Shown here: positions 35,770 to 47,421 of the stretch, piece after piece
Numbering within the stretch: the stretch's first letter is position 1
Layout: every line of letters begins with the position of its first letter
Assembly: GCF_008831285.2 (NCBI RefSeq)
Contig: NC_045138.2
Location: 24,275,934 to 24,339,933, forward strand
DNA: 64,000 bases
Direction of reading: 5' to 3'
Source: Nymphaea colorata
Taxonomy: Eukaryota; Streptophyta; Magnoliopsida; Nymphaeales; Nymphaeaceae
Position numbers and translations under genes: made by a program
The notes under the pieces: model-generated
What the model saw: the letters and a program-made list of their open reading frames with translations, nothing else
The model's database searches: none
Told to the model about the DNA's origin: nothing

Positions 35770-37659
35770 TCAAAGATGAATACTTACGTCCGTGATGGGA
35801 TAGACAAGGAAAAGATAAAAAGAGCACACTTGAGAAGACAAGCATTGCGTCCATGATGAATACTTACGTCCTGCACCATTGCCAAGCATTGTCGCGCAGT
35901 CTAAGGTAGAAGTGTACGCCAGGAAGCTGTGAGCAACAGCTTCACTTTCCGGTTTAAACTTGCAGAATTTGCATTTTGGTGAAAGGAGGGAAGGCGTCCT
36001 GTATTTGTCCTCGCCCCCCATGATTGGCATGGCCACTCCTTTCTTCACGGGGCTTTGGAACTCCGGTTGGTAGGGTTGCCCAATGACACCTTTCACTTGC
36101 TGTGAAAGGCCGTAGAACCTGAACTGAACTTCAAGATGAGCAAAGCAATCATTGGACGGAATCCGGTATTTGTGAATCCGATCATCTTCCTCAGTTACAG
36201 GCACTACATTTACAGAAACCTCTGCAATTTCCGGCAACTTTACTATAATGCTGTTGGTCCGAGCAGCTCTCTCCAATTTCAAGTCATGATCAGGTGAGCT
36301 CCACTCTGAGAGATGGCCTTCAGAGAGAAATACAGACTGCCCATCATAGAAAAACTGAAGCTGGTCAATGCTGTTGTCCCATTTCACGACCTTCTTCGCT
36401 CCAAGAGTAAATGTATGGGGGCCGTACATGAATCCTAGTGCTTGAATCCATGTGAAGTCCCTTCTTCTCCCCTGTGGCCTGAGGCCGATTCGTGCATTGA
36501 TCTGGAAGTTGGTGTCGGAAACAAGGCTGAAATGTTCATTTGCCCTGCCATGGAAGAAGAAGACAACTCCATCTCCTCCTACAAAGCGTGGATCATAGCA
36601 AGCGGCTCCGGTTCCATGGCAGTCGGCTTTCCGGTCTGTTATGAGCAGAGGTTTGTATTTAGCGTTAGGATCTAGATGTATTTAAATTTTAATCAGCAAA
36701 AAAAGTTAGTGGTCATGGAAAAAGGAACGAACGAAACCATGAAAATAGGAGGGAAAACTACAAATATATATAAAAAGGGATAGACAAACCTACTTGCAGG
36801 AAGTAACCAACAAAAAATCTCTTGTTAAAACAATATTATTGACGCAATTTATTTGGTTTTTAAGAGCCAACACCGTCCCTTTCTATTTCATTGATTTTCT
36901 CCCCAACCAGGACACTGGCACTTGCACGATGATTGTAATATCAAATTATTAATAGAATGCATGACGCCGTGGCTCATGGCTGTATCCTGTATGGCCTTCG
37001 CTTACAGACGTTCGAACTAGCTTATGAAAAATAACAATGATATTTCTCGTCCTTAATTAATTAAGCTTGACTGCTAAGCACAATCTTTTCATAAACTTCT
37101 ACTCATTTTTAAACGAAAAGATCATGTCCATGAATTCTGAGCTAATCATTTCTTGCCATATTGAAAAGTAAATATCATCCAGCAATGTATGTTGATTAAG
37201 CCTGATAAGATGCGGCAGCAAAATCATACTAATCTAATAGTTGTTGACTAGATCTACGCAAAATACCATCAAGGCATTTCATAGTTAGTTCACACATGAA
37301 AGCAACAGCATTTTTAGCTGAAAATCTCAGAGGATGAACAATCTTCTGTACAACTAACCCCGTGGATGTTTGAAAACATTGGAAAAAACTTTCACGTTTT
37401 TCTAATGTACGGAAATGATTCTGTAAGCCCAAGCCAAAAGGTTCAGTTCGTCGACTTTTAATTTCTATCCAAATATATCACGATCCCTTTCGTTCCTAAT
37501 CTTGTCAAGTATGGACATCACATCCTTGCTGTCATGCAAATGACACTATACATTGGCAGATATCTGCACAGTGTGAAAGCAGGTAATCCCTTAACAGCAT
37601 TCCTTCTGTATGCCAGTTCGAACTGGCCCTATTTTGAGGCTTAGTAAACTAAAATTTGC

Positions 37660-37702
<43 letters not shown>

Positions 37703-37983
37703 TGAGTGAGTGAGTGTGTGTGAGAGAGAGAGATGCTCACTTCTGCACACAGCTTCACATTTTGGTGAATTGCAATCCAAGTAGCAAGATTTGGCCTTGG
37801 GATCTGCTGGTTTGGTCAGCGGGCACTCGCCGGACACCTTATGGTTCTCAAGAAGCACCTGCTTCTCCTACTCCAGCAAGTGAGATGCTGCCGCACAGCA
37901 TAATAAGCGGCATTCCCCAACTCTGCTGCCACCAACAACAAGAGAAGCAGCATCTGTAGCCGCGCTGGAGATGAAGCTCTCAT
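35770..37983 (-). pseudogene. Root-cap/LEA-related gene, left copy, frameshifted
   Basis: Inverted paralogue of the intact gene at 40684-42718, with the same two-exon layout. Exon 1 (37983-37741) starts MRASSPARLQMLLLLL with a signal peptide. It lacks one base near 37830 compared with the paralogue (243 versus 244 bp), so the frame after CFLRTIRCPAS ends at a TGA instead of continuing ECPLTKPADPKAK. Exon 2 starts at 36635 after a normal AG and runs in frame from RKADCHGTGAACYDPRF through the root-cap domain. It lacks one Phe codon (INARIGLRP instead of INARFIGLRP). The C-terminal stop of the paralogue is gone: after LGNGAG the frame runs about 30 more codons to 35770, through a partial copy of downstream sequence. 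The TATA box is TGTATAA rather than TATATAA. Most likely a pseudogene. An internal start at the exon 1 Met (37858) could give a protein without signal peptide. Confidence 0.85.
37662..37735. repeat. (TG)n and (TGAG)n microsatellite in the left-copy intron
   Basis: About 36 bp of TG repeats, then GAGT repeats and a GA run, beginning a few bases inside the intron from the exon 1 donor. The paralogue has a CT run at the same place. Confidence 0.95.
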
Positions 37984-38459
37984 GGTGGACACCTCTCTCT
38001 GTCTCTCTTGTCTGCTACCAACTTAGAGCTCAAAACCCTCTCACCATGGATCCCTCTTTCTCCCTACAACTCCATTATACATCAAGGAGAATGTTTGGTA
38101 TCTCACCTCTGTCTGCCTGCAAATCAATCACATAAACCACAGCTGTCATAAACCCTGCCTAATTTTTCTGCTGTCTGCATACGCCTATGTCTTCTTTGCT
38201 TTATGTAACTTTTTGAAGGTACATGGGTTCTGAACTAAACTATAAGTCAACTTCTTCTTTCATCTTCTTCTTTTTTCTGGGACTGGGTTTGAATTCTGAG
38301 GAAATAAGATCGTTCCAATTGATAAATAATTCGTAAATTTTGTTATATTTCTAGCACAGATGACACTGCTTGGTGCCAATGAAACTATCCGTAAGCCAAG
38401 CATATTGGTATTTGCAATTTCAAATCATCTTTACAAATCATCCATATATGAAGAGTTAG

Positions 38460-40220
38460 GTCCGAGAGAGCTGTATTCCGATTTTATATGGATAACCAAT
38501 GACATTCTTGGCACTGCACGCTCTTGAGACTGGCACAAATTATTTGTTCTAAATAGCCATTTAAACAGATAATCGCATTCGGAATTATAAATTTCTTGGT
38601 ATCCTAAAATGTACAAACTGTTCAAATCATGCTCCAATTTGCTGAAATGATAAAGAAGAAAAAGTTTTATTAAAAATCTCAAGCATCGAATTGAACGAGT
38701 ACACTCCATAATCAATCAACCTAGTGCCAACAAAGAGCAGTGAAGAACGTATATACTATCTACAGTAGAATATTCATATTTTCAAACACATGAACTAGAT
38801 TGAGACCTAATCATGATTATGGTTGTAAATCTTGCCTAGAAAGCATGTTCATTTGCATAAAATCATAAAATGGGACCTCGGGCCAGTCCATTACGAGACA
38901 GATTGGATTCAAGTCGATTCATACTGGAGTTTGTTTTCATTCGAGCCGGAATGCACATTGCCCGTATTAGGGGCTGCCATTAATTCATGAACAAGTCAAA
39001 GATGGAGCCTAATTTACAGAAGATGTTTCGTTTCGACTGCATGCTGACAAATCGAGCCTGTGTTGCCCGGCGAGGTCTGGCAGTATGTGCTGTAGAACCA
39101 AACTTTGACGTTTTCCGGAACATTTTCCCAAGCAAAAAAACAAATCTTTAGGACCAGAATACCTGTGATGCATCATGGCATAGGAAAAGTAAGGCAGTGT
39201 GGCCGCAAAGTGCCTCTTGGGGTTTACCTTAGAGGCAGGCTTCTGCCCTCCCATTTTGAATTCAACGACTATATTTTTTTCAAGGGTTGGGTTCATGATC
39301 GGTGAACCACTTTTTTAATTTTTAAAGAGCAGAGTAACTGCTTACTTTTTCTAACCCCTAATCTCGTATTTGAATTTATGATCACGAAGATCTATTCCTT
39401 TCAATCTCGGATTCCAAACCATTTTGTTTTGCTGGTCTGATAGACATTAGAACCTATTGGCTTGTAATACCTAGCTCTTTTCTCTTCTCCAAAAATTAAG
39501 CATGAGAGCTGGGCCGGGCCACCAGTGGGTACCCAGTACCTGGCCCGACACAATAACGGGTCAGGCTTGGGTAGCGAACGCGACCTGTCGGGTGCCCAGT
39601 CGACCGCTTGTGCAAATGGGCTGGGCCTCGAACAAACTTGTAATGGCCCAGTACCCGGCCTAGCCCATTTGTAGATGGGCTGGGTAGCAGGCCGGTCTGG
39701 CATTGGGCCGGACCAATACTTGTGTTAAATTACTAGGCCACCTGGCCTGATGCTTAGGCCTATTTAAAATTATTAAATATCTTTAAATATTTAATCAATT
39801 GAAAAAAAAAAAACTTCACTTTAAGATATGCTGCAGCCAATACAGACCGACATGGTTTTCTAGTACTTGGTTAGCAAGCAATCAATGTGGTGCTTTTATT
39901 CAAAAGTAGCGATCTTCCTGGTTTAATTTGTTTGAGACCCATCTTCACTGTGAGATATATTGGAGTGACCTCCCAAAAGCGATGGTGGTTTCTTTTTTTT
40001 TCTTTTCTGTATTCTTTTATAAGTTGTTTTTTCGTAAATTTTTTAGAAGTCCTCATTGATTCAAAAAGGTTTTATATTTTAGTATAGCAACATATTTATG
40101 ATTGCAGATGCAATTATCTATTTGAAACACTACCTAGAAATGATAAATACAGTGTGCAAGTCCCAAGAATGTCTTAGGTTATGCATATAAAATTTGAAGA
40201 TGGTCTCCCTTTGACGCAGA
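38460..40220. other. Spacer between the inverted root-cap copies
   Basis: The unique centre of the inverted duplication. No gene is seen. At 39490-39740 there is a GC-rich dispersed-repeat-like block full of GGGCCGGGC / CCCAGTACC phrases. On either side lie the two arms, whose upstream sequences are recognisably the same. Confidence 0.5.
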
Positions 40221-40586
40221 TCTGCTCATATTGGATGACTTGTAAAGATGATTTCAAATTGTAAATACCAATATCTGTGGCTTGCGCATGGTTTATCTGG
40301 CAATGAGCAGTGTTAAGCTAGTCAGTACGACATCTATGAATTATTTACCAATTGGAAGAAAACCTGCTTCTCACCATTCAAAACCGATTTCTGGAAAGAA
40401 AAGGAAAGAAGAAGTTGACTTTGGTTTAGTTCAGAACCCACGCAGATTAAAAAAAAGAAAGTGCAGAGAGCAAAGAAGACTTGGGAGTATGAAAACAGCA
40501 GAATGATTAGGCAGGGCAGGCAGCTGCTTTTCATCATGTGATTGGTTTCCAGGCAGTCAAAGGTGTGAACCAAACATTCTCTTTGC

Positions 40587-40593
40587 TATATAA
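40587..40593 (+). promoter_or_regulatory. TATA box of the intact root-cap gene
   Basis: TATATAA about 95 bp before the start codon, in a block (CAAACATTCTCTTTGC before it) conserved with the left copy. There the same position (38081-38075, minus) reads TGTATAA. Confidence 0.6.
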
Positions 40594-40683
40594 TGGAGTG
40601 TTGGGAGACACAGGGATCTATGGTGAGAGGTTTTTGAGCTCTAAGTTGGTAGCAGAAAAGGGAGACAGAGGGAGGTATTCATT

Positions 40684-40935
40684 ATGAGAGCTTCTTCTCC
40701 AATGCTGCCGCTGCTGCTGCTTTTCTTGTTGTCGGTGGCAGCAGAGTTGGGAAGTGCCACTTATTATACGGGCCGGCAGAAGCTCACCTGCTGGAGCAGG
40801 AGAAGCAGATGCTTCTTGAGAACCATAAGGTGTCCGGCAGAGTGCCCGCTGACCAAACCATCAGATCCCAAGGCCAAAGCTTGCTACTTGGATTGCAATT
40901 CACCAAAATGTGAAGCTATGTGCAGAAGTGAGCAT

Positions 40936-40977
<42 letters not shown>

Positions 40978-42718
40978 ACACACACTTAATACAGATTCCT
41001 GTGCCTCAACGAGTCGAAATAGATCCATTTCCGACTGGTTTACAGAAGGAATGCTGTTGACGGATCAGCGGCTTTTACGCTGTCAAGATATCTGACAGTA
41101 CAAGTATCTAGCGTCATTTGCAGTACTGCAAGGATGTGATCTCCATGCTAGGAGAACGAAAGAGATCGTGATTTTAGATGCATAGGAATGAAAAATTAAC
41201 GAACTGAGCCTTTGGGTTTGGACTTACACAATCCTTTCTGTACGTTAGAAAAACATGCATCATTTTCCCGAGGTTTTCAAACTTCCACGGGTGTAGTCGT
41301 AAAAGAAACTGTTCACCTCTAATATGTTCAGCTAAGGTCACCGTTGCTTTTATATGTGAACTGTGACATGCTTTTATGGTATTCCGCGTAGATCTGGGCA
41401 ACAAATGTTTGATTAGTAGTATGGTGTAACTGCCGCATGTTATTGAACTTAATCGACTTAATTGCAGGATGTCATTTAACTTTTAAAATGGCAATAAATG
41501 ATCACCTCCGAATTCATGGACACGAATTTTTCTTTTAAGATCCAGTAGCGGTTTACGAACAGAATGTACTAATCGGCAGTCAAGCTTAATTAGTTAAATA
41601 GTAGTAAATAAATCATATTAAAATTTAGCAAGGTTATTTTTCCTTTAAAACTCGAATGTCTGCAAGTGAAGGCCACGCTGTCATCCATCCTATTGATAAT
41701 TTAATATTACAGTAATTATGCGTGTTCTCTATAACAAGATTTTAAGAGTATTTTATACATTGGTTACTTCCTGCAAATAATAGGTTTGTCTATCCCTTTT
41801 TATATGTATTTGTAAGCTTTCCTCCTGGTTTCCTGGTTCTGTTCGTTCTTTTTTACATTACTGCTAATTTGTTGCCAATTAAAATACGTATAGATCCTAA
41901 CGCTAGTTGTAAAACTGCTGCTCATAACAGATCGGAAAGCTGACTGCCATGGAACCGGAGCCGCCTGCTATGATCCACGATTTGTAGGAGGAGATGGAGT
42001 CGTCTTCTTCTTCCATGGCAAGGCAAATGAACATTTCAGCCTTGTTTCTGACACCAACCTCCAGATCAATGCTCGGTTCATCGGTCTAAGGCCACAGGGG
42101 AGAACAAGGGACTTCACATGGATTCAAGCACTAGGATTCATGTACGGTTCCCATACCTTCAGTCTTGGAGCAAAGAAGGCCATGAAATGGGACAACAGCA
42201 TTGACCAGCTTGAGTTTTTCTATGATGGGCAGCCCATATTTCTATCTGAAGGCCACCTCTCAGAGTGGAGCTCTCCTGATCATGACTTGAAATTGGAGAG
42301 AACTGCTCGGACCAACAGCATTATAGTAAAGTTGCCGGAAATTGCAGAGGTTTCTGTAAATGTAGTGCCTGTAACTAAGGAAGATGACCGGATTCACAAA
42401 TACCAGATTCCTGCCGATGACTGCTTTGCTCATCTTGAAGTTCAGTTCAGATTCTACGGCCTTTCACCGCAAGTGGAAGGTGTCATTGGCAAGACCTACC
42501 AACCGGACTTCCAAAGCCCAGTGAAGAAAGGAGTAGCCATGCCAATCATGGGGGGTGAGGACAAATACAGGACGCCTTCCCTCCTTTCACCAAACTGCAA
42601 ATTCTGCAAGTTTAAACCCGAAACCAAAGATGTAGACCACGCCTTCATGGCCTACCCTTCTACCATAGACTGCGCAACAAAGCTTGGCAATGGTGCGGGA
42701 ATGGTTTGCCGAAAATGA
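40684..42718 (+). CDS. Root-cap / LEA-related secreted protein
   Basis: Member of the plant root-cap family (Pfam Root_cap; relatives of At5g60530). These proteins are associated with root cap and extracellular matrix; their biochemical role is not established. Two exons: 40684-40927 and 41931-42718, with an AAT codon split A|AT, giving 343 residues. A signal peptide is clear (MRASSPMLPLLLLFLLSVAA). Then come a Cys-rich segment (ECPLTKPSDPKAKACYLDCN, then CRNRKADC) and the conserved ACYDPRFVGGDGVVFFFHGK. Next are NEHFSLVSDTNLQINARFIG, then RTRDFTWIQALG, and the PIMGGEDKYRTPSLLSPNC motif near the end. Paired Cys spacing suits an oxidised, secreted protein. The 1-kb intron opens with a CT microsatellite. 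The protein ends shortly after LGNGAG. The paralogue in inverted orientation 2.7 kb upstream is broken, so this is the functional copy. Confidence 0.92.
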
Positions 42719-42869
42719 AGCACCTCTCACAGAAATCAAACAGCGAACCATAAGTTCGTCTTCTCAAGTGTGCTACTTTATCTTTAATTTTTCATGTCAA
42801 TCCCATCGCGGACATAAGTATTCATCTGTGAAACTTGTTCGTGATACAATATTCTGAATAAAAGGAACA

Positions 42870-43920
42870 GCTTTTATAGCAGAAATTTGTCTTTGTGAGT
42901 TGCTTCATTCCAACTTGAGCAGAAAAAACTTGACGCCGTGTTCTTCTACCAACTTAATAAGAAATCTAGAGATGACGCGACAGCGTCAATTCTGTGAGAC
43001 ATGGCCATCCTGAAGGAGCTCAACTGGAATACGCACTATAATGACGAGTTGTACTGCGCGCAGCTAAAGATGGTAGATACAGTAGCGAGCAGATACCGTG
43101 GGGGCAAGAAAATAGACTAGTTTGTGCACCAATATTACGTCCGTGAATCCGAAACTGCTGTTAGCCATGAAATCGTCTTTTTATTCATGTGACTAGTAGA
43201 TGCTGATTGAGTTAAGTCGGAGATATGATCTTAACGTTGAAAATAATCCTCCTTCGCTGCTCGTTAAAGATTTTTTCAGCCCCATCTCTACCAAGCCTTT
43301 GCATAGTTCTTCCGTTCAATCAGATTGACACGACCTTGAGTTTCGCCACAAAACGTGTGGTCCGGCCCTTGCACATGGGCAGTTGACTTGCAAATTCGAT
43401 TGGTTCAGATGGCAGGTGCTAGATGAGCCCCACATTCACGACGTTCATCATTTAAAAGAGCGCTTATGCCCTTTTGCAGACAAGAAGAAAACTCTGCTTT
43501 ATCTTTTACTCTTTATATATGCAGTACAGCATGCCCTTTCATCGTCATCTGCCTCCCACTCTTCTACCCCACACTCACATGGGTATGAGCGGAGACTTCG
43601 TACCTTATTCACCTACCATCTGCACATGCTGAAACCACCATCCACAGCTGTATATTGAACTTCTGTACAAGCAGAAGCCATGAAGACAAGGAATGCCCAT
43701 TCTGGAATTGGGATTCTATGTCATAAGGCACGACTAAAAGGACGCTAGGGACACCATTCTTACGTAATTTTTCATTGAGAATCGGATAACAACAGGACAC
43801 GACACAGGACTAACATGTAGCATCCTCGTGGCATAGGTAGGAAGTAACGCCTGTCAGATAAGTGTGAGATGCTGAAAGTACCAAAAAATCTTACGGTTCA
43901 TTTACTGTCGTCCCATTCAA
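42870..43920. other. Intergenic stretch, no gene recognised
   Basis: Short ORFs only. Nothing matches a known family on either strand. Confidence 0.4.
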
Positions 43921-43924
43921 TTAC

Positions 43925-44125
43925 CTAGGCGCTCTGCAGGTCACTGTAAAAAAAATTGCTTGGTAACTTTATGTCAGCAGTAGCTTTCCCTTTTGGGTAC
44001 TCGAGTACTGGTGGATCAATAGCAATGGGATTGCCCTCAGGAAACGATAAAAAGCCTAGTTTAACATAGTTCTTACCGCGCCCAACAGGACTAACAGCCA
44101 AATACAAGTTGGTGCTATGATTTAC
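43925..44125 (-). other. Orphan exon-like ORF, unrecognised
   Basis: On the minus strand, a TATACTCAG acceptor is followed by 66 open codons: an N-terminal VNHSTNLYLAVSPVGRGKNY, then LGFLSFPEGNP and LEYPKGKATADIKLPSNFFY, with a stop at 43925-43927. Composition and the clean acceptor suggest a terminal exon. No upstream exon is visible before the receptor kinase gene, whose stop is 735 bp away. It may be a detached fragment. I do not recognise the family. Confidence 0.35.
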
Positions 44126-44859
44126 CTGAGTATATCAGTACAGGTCTCATGGAATTTCAATGTTTAGAACCTTATGCATGTAAAATACGCCAAATCAGAA
44201 AGTACTGCTTTTTAGTTTGAGCGTCAGAAGCAAAGAGCTTGGTGCAGTGTTAAGCAGCCCTGTCAGGGCATTAGGAATTTGTCCTTCCTCAAATCAAAGA
44301 AGCACAGCCTTAAATTTAGTAGATCTAGCTCTGGTTTTCCTTACACCGGAAAAAATTAAGGAAACGGCCTTTTAAAAGAGTACAATTATTATTTTTCTCT
44401 GAGAACAAAGATGGAAAAGAGAAGAAAATGGAAGAAAAATAATTTCCCGACAATGCATGGTGACAGTGATGCAGGTATAATGGTAAAGTATGGAAAGAGG
44501 CATTTATCTGTCCTCTTTGAGTGCTGAAAATCATTTACTAACAGAACATTGCAACAACAAAAACAATCTCGGTCATGCCTTTCAATTACATGTATGACAA
44601 ATTTTAAACATAAATTCTCTTCAAAGAGAAACATATATGATACAAAGACAATTGAAGCTCCAGAAAAAAGTGCTGAACTGCGAAGCAAAACTCAAGGGAA
44701 GAGAAAATTGTAGAAGGAAATAGACATACCGAGTATAAGCGTTTGCTAGACTACTAAATTTACAGGACTGTCTTTGATGATTTGATCCCTGTAATTGGAT
44801 CTTTTCGAGTTGGAAGCACATAGAGATGGGGATCTCTGTGATCCAGCAAAAGAATCTTC

Positions 44860-47421
44860 TCATCTTCCTTTTGGATTGACCAACTGTGAAAATACAGCAC
44901 TGGTGGTTGCGTCTTCCAAATCATCATCAGTAACAGAGCGTGCTTCATCGACCATACTTGTACTGTTGTCAAATTGCTGGAATTGCGATATTGGAATGTC
45001 AGCAATATGATTCGTGCTGTTATCATCAGGATCGACAAGGGCTGATGTCTCCTGAAGCTGAAGTGCATACTCGAGGTTCCACAGCACATCTCCGATCGTC
45101 GGCCTATCAACTCCATGCTCAGCCAGACACTTCTCGGCTGTCTCACCAAATTTCTTTAGGGATGCTGGATTAACTCTGCCAATTAGACCAGGATCCATAA
45201 TCTGGTCAAGCATTCCCTTCTTCTGCCACATCATTGCCCACTCTGCTATATTCACTTGCTCTCTGGGGAGAACCGGATTCAGTGCCGGTCTTGAGCACAA
45301 AACTTCCATTAGAACAACACCAAATGAGTAAACATCTGACTTTTCCGTCAGCTGCTGCCTCCTGAAGTACTCGGGATCGAGGTAACCAAAGCTACCTTTA
45401 ACAGCAGTACTTACATGAGTTTGGTCCAATGCAGGGCCGGTCTTGGAAAGGCCGAAATCTGCAACCTTGGCCACAAAATTCTCATCCAACAGGATATTGG
45501 TGGTCTTCACATCTCTGTGAATTATACTCTGCGTCGCCCCCGTGTGAAGATAATGCAGACCTCTAGCAGCACCAATGCAAATCTCAAGTCTCTGCTTCCA
45601 CAAAAGCGGTGGAAGGTCTGACCCATAGAGGTGACTTCTAAGAGGCCCATTGGCCATATATTCATAAACCAAGATCATCTCTGAGCGCTCATCGCAGTAG
45701 CCAATTAAGGAAACCAAATGACGATGTCGGAGCTTGGACAACATCTGTATTTCAGTCTGAAATTCGTTAAGACCTTGCTCAGATCTTGGATTCCCTCTTT
45801 TGACAGCAACCCTGGTTCCATCATCCAGCGTTCCCTTGTAAACTTTGCCAAAGCCGCCCACACCAAGAAGCAGAGCTTCATCAAATTTGTTGGTTGCATC
45901 CATTATCTCTTGGAAGGTGAAGAGGCGTCCCAAGCTCGAGTTCGCCAACGAGATGCAGCTTGCAGTTCCGCTCTTCTGAGAAGTAGTCGAAACTTTGCTT
46001 ATGGTGTGAGAATGGCCGTACAATTGCAAAGGCAACCATGGATGAGCACGGCGTCGGCTCTTTGATCTCGGCCCAACGAAGCAGCAGTAATACACAGCTA
46101 GCAGTAGTACCGATGCCAAGCCACCCACTATCACACCAAGAACGACAATTGTCGTCTTCTTTTTCTTCGATTCTGAAGCAGAGTAAATCTTTCTCACTGA
46201 AAGCAGGCCATCCAAGCTCCCGGCGTCATTGCTGAGCTTCAAGACTTCCAATCCATTGAGGGTGGCGTTCTTTATATCCTCGATGGTTGGATCGGGGCCA
46301 ATGCTCACGTTTATGAGAGCAGAGCTAAAGGACACATTGGTAACAAAATCTATATAAAAGGGCCTCATCAACTCATTGGTCTTTTTGCTGGGATCAACAT
46401 TTACCATAAAATTAGAACCAGATGTGACGTAGGCGTTGAAGATTAGCTGATTCAGAGCTGTACTAATGATGTCGCAGAAGTGAAGTCTGATGAAATATAG
46501 GAAGTTTGGATCGACTGGCAGGGACCATGTAATATTGTATATGACATTTGCAACGTTCGAGTTCGCCATTGCTTCAGCATAAGCATAGACTGAATTCGGC
46601 GCAATCTCTCGGGTGAGAGTGCCATAGTTAATGGAGCTTGGATCAACAAACACAGGATTGGCAGAGTTATTGGAGAAAAGATAGGCCCTATCATTCTCCC
46701 AAGTTCTTCCTAATGTGTCATTGATAGAGGTGATTCTAGGACCCCCAACATTAAGCCTATAGACGGTTTCCATGGCCAAGTTGGTAAGACTGAAAAGGAT
46801 CCCGTCAGGCACCTGCGAAGGCGGATCACTGATCAGATCGTCGGGGACAGAGACCACCTCAATCGCGTTCACGAACGAGAGCGAACCGTTCGTGGGCACA
46901 AAGACAATGGTCAAGTGATCAGAGGTCACATTGATCAAATACTCCTTAAACAGAAAGGGATGGCTCTGGTTCTTCAGGGTGTAATTGTCCAAAAGCACAA
47001 AATCTTCAGTAACTACTGTAAGAGAAGTGGAATTCAGAGAATACGCTGAACTCGGGACAGGGAAGAAGTAGAGCCGAACCCAATGCCGGCCTCCCTGACT
47101 GATACCGAACCGGTAAGAGCTCGGCTTTGAGAAGACGCGAGCAGTTTGGTAAATGGGGGAGGGAGCCGCAGAATTGGAGGAAGAAACCACACTGGTCCCT
47201 TGGTCTGTGATCAGAAGAGAAGGCGCATGCGCGTCCGGGACGAAGGTCCTCCCGTCCACAGTCACATTTTGGGAAGCCCCACATGCAATCAAGTAATTAT
47301 CCGCCGGTGTAAAGGCAGCGTCTGAAACAATACTGGTGAAATCATCCAAGAACACAACAAGAACGAGAGAAACAACAGATACCCACTTCACGAAACCCAT
47401 CATAGTCATCCTCAGAGCCAC
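44860..47421 (-). CDS. THE1: THESEUS1-type malectin-like receptor kinase (CrRLK1L)
   Basis: An intronless 853-residue plasma-membrane receptor kinase that monitors cell-wall integrity and responds to RALF peptides. A signal peptide covers residues 1 to about 35 (hydrophobic SVVSLVLVVFL). The extracellular part carries two malectin-like domains (about 38-195 and 210-400) with many N-glycosylation sites. A single membrane helix lies at about 424-448 (TIVVLGVIVGGLASVLLLAV). The kinase domain from about 510 has the glycine loop LGVGGFGKVYKG (519-530) and catalytic Lys541 in VAVKRGNPRSEQG. It also has the HRD motif at 635-637 (HRDVKTTN), DFG at 655-657 and activation segment DQTHVSTAVKGSFGYLDPEY. 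The juxtamembrane PWLPLQLYGHS and the C-terminal TDDDLEDATTSAVFSQLV are THE1 signatures. Length is almost that of Arabidopsis THE1 (855). Starts at 5-8 residues in are possible but would shorten the leader only slightly. Confidence 0.96.
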   Translation of the reverse strand: MALRMTMMGFVKWVSVVSLVLVVFLDDFTSIVSDAAFTPADNYLIACGASQNVTVDGRTFVPDAHAPSLLITDQGTSVVSSSNSAAPSPIYQTARVFSKPSSYRFGISQGGRHWVRLYFFPVPSSAYSLNSTSLTVVTEDFVLLDNYTLKNQSHPFLFKEYLINVTSDHLTIVFVPTNGSLSFVNAIEVVSVPDDLISDPPSQVPDGILFSLTNLAMETVYRLNVGGPRITSINDTLGRTWENDRAYLFSNNSANPVFVDPSSINYGTLTREIAPNSVYAYAEAMANSNVANVIYNITWSLPVDPNFLYFIRLHFCDIISTALNQLIFNAYVTSGSNFMVNVDPSKKTNELMRPFYIDFVTNVSFSSALINVSIGPDPTIEDIKNATLNGLEVLKLSNDAGSLDGLLSVRKIYSASESKKKKTTIVVLGVIVGGLASVLLLAVYYCCFVGPRSKSRRRAHPWLPLQLYGHSHTISKVSTTSQKSGTASCISLANSSLGRLFTFQEIMDATNKFDEALLLGVGGFGKVYKGTLDDGTRVAVKRGNPRSEQGLNEFQTEIQMLSKLRHRHLVSLIGYCDERSEMILVYEYMANGPLRSHLYGSDLPPLLWKQRLEICIGAARGLHYLHTGATQSIIHRDVKTTNILLDENFVAKVADFGLSKTGPALDQTHVSTAVKGSFGYLDPEYFRRQQLTEKSDVYSFGVVLMEVLCSRPALNPVLPREQVNIAEWAMMWQKKGMLDQIMDPGLIGRVNPASLKKFGETAEKCLAEHGVDRPTIGDVLWNLEYALQLQETSALVDPDDNSTNHIADIPISQFQQFDNSTSMVDEARSVTDDDLEDATTSAVFSQLVNPKGR

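Noticed and set aside
39401-39703. 100-codon minus-strand Pro/Arg-rich ORF
   Set aside because: It covers the GC-rich word repeat, and its composition reflects the repeat.
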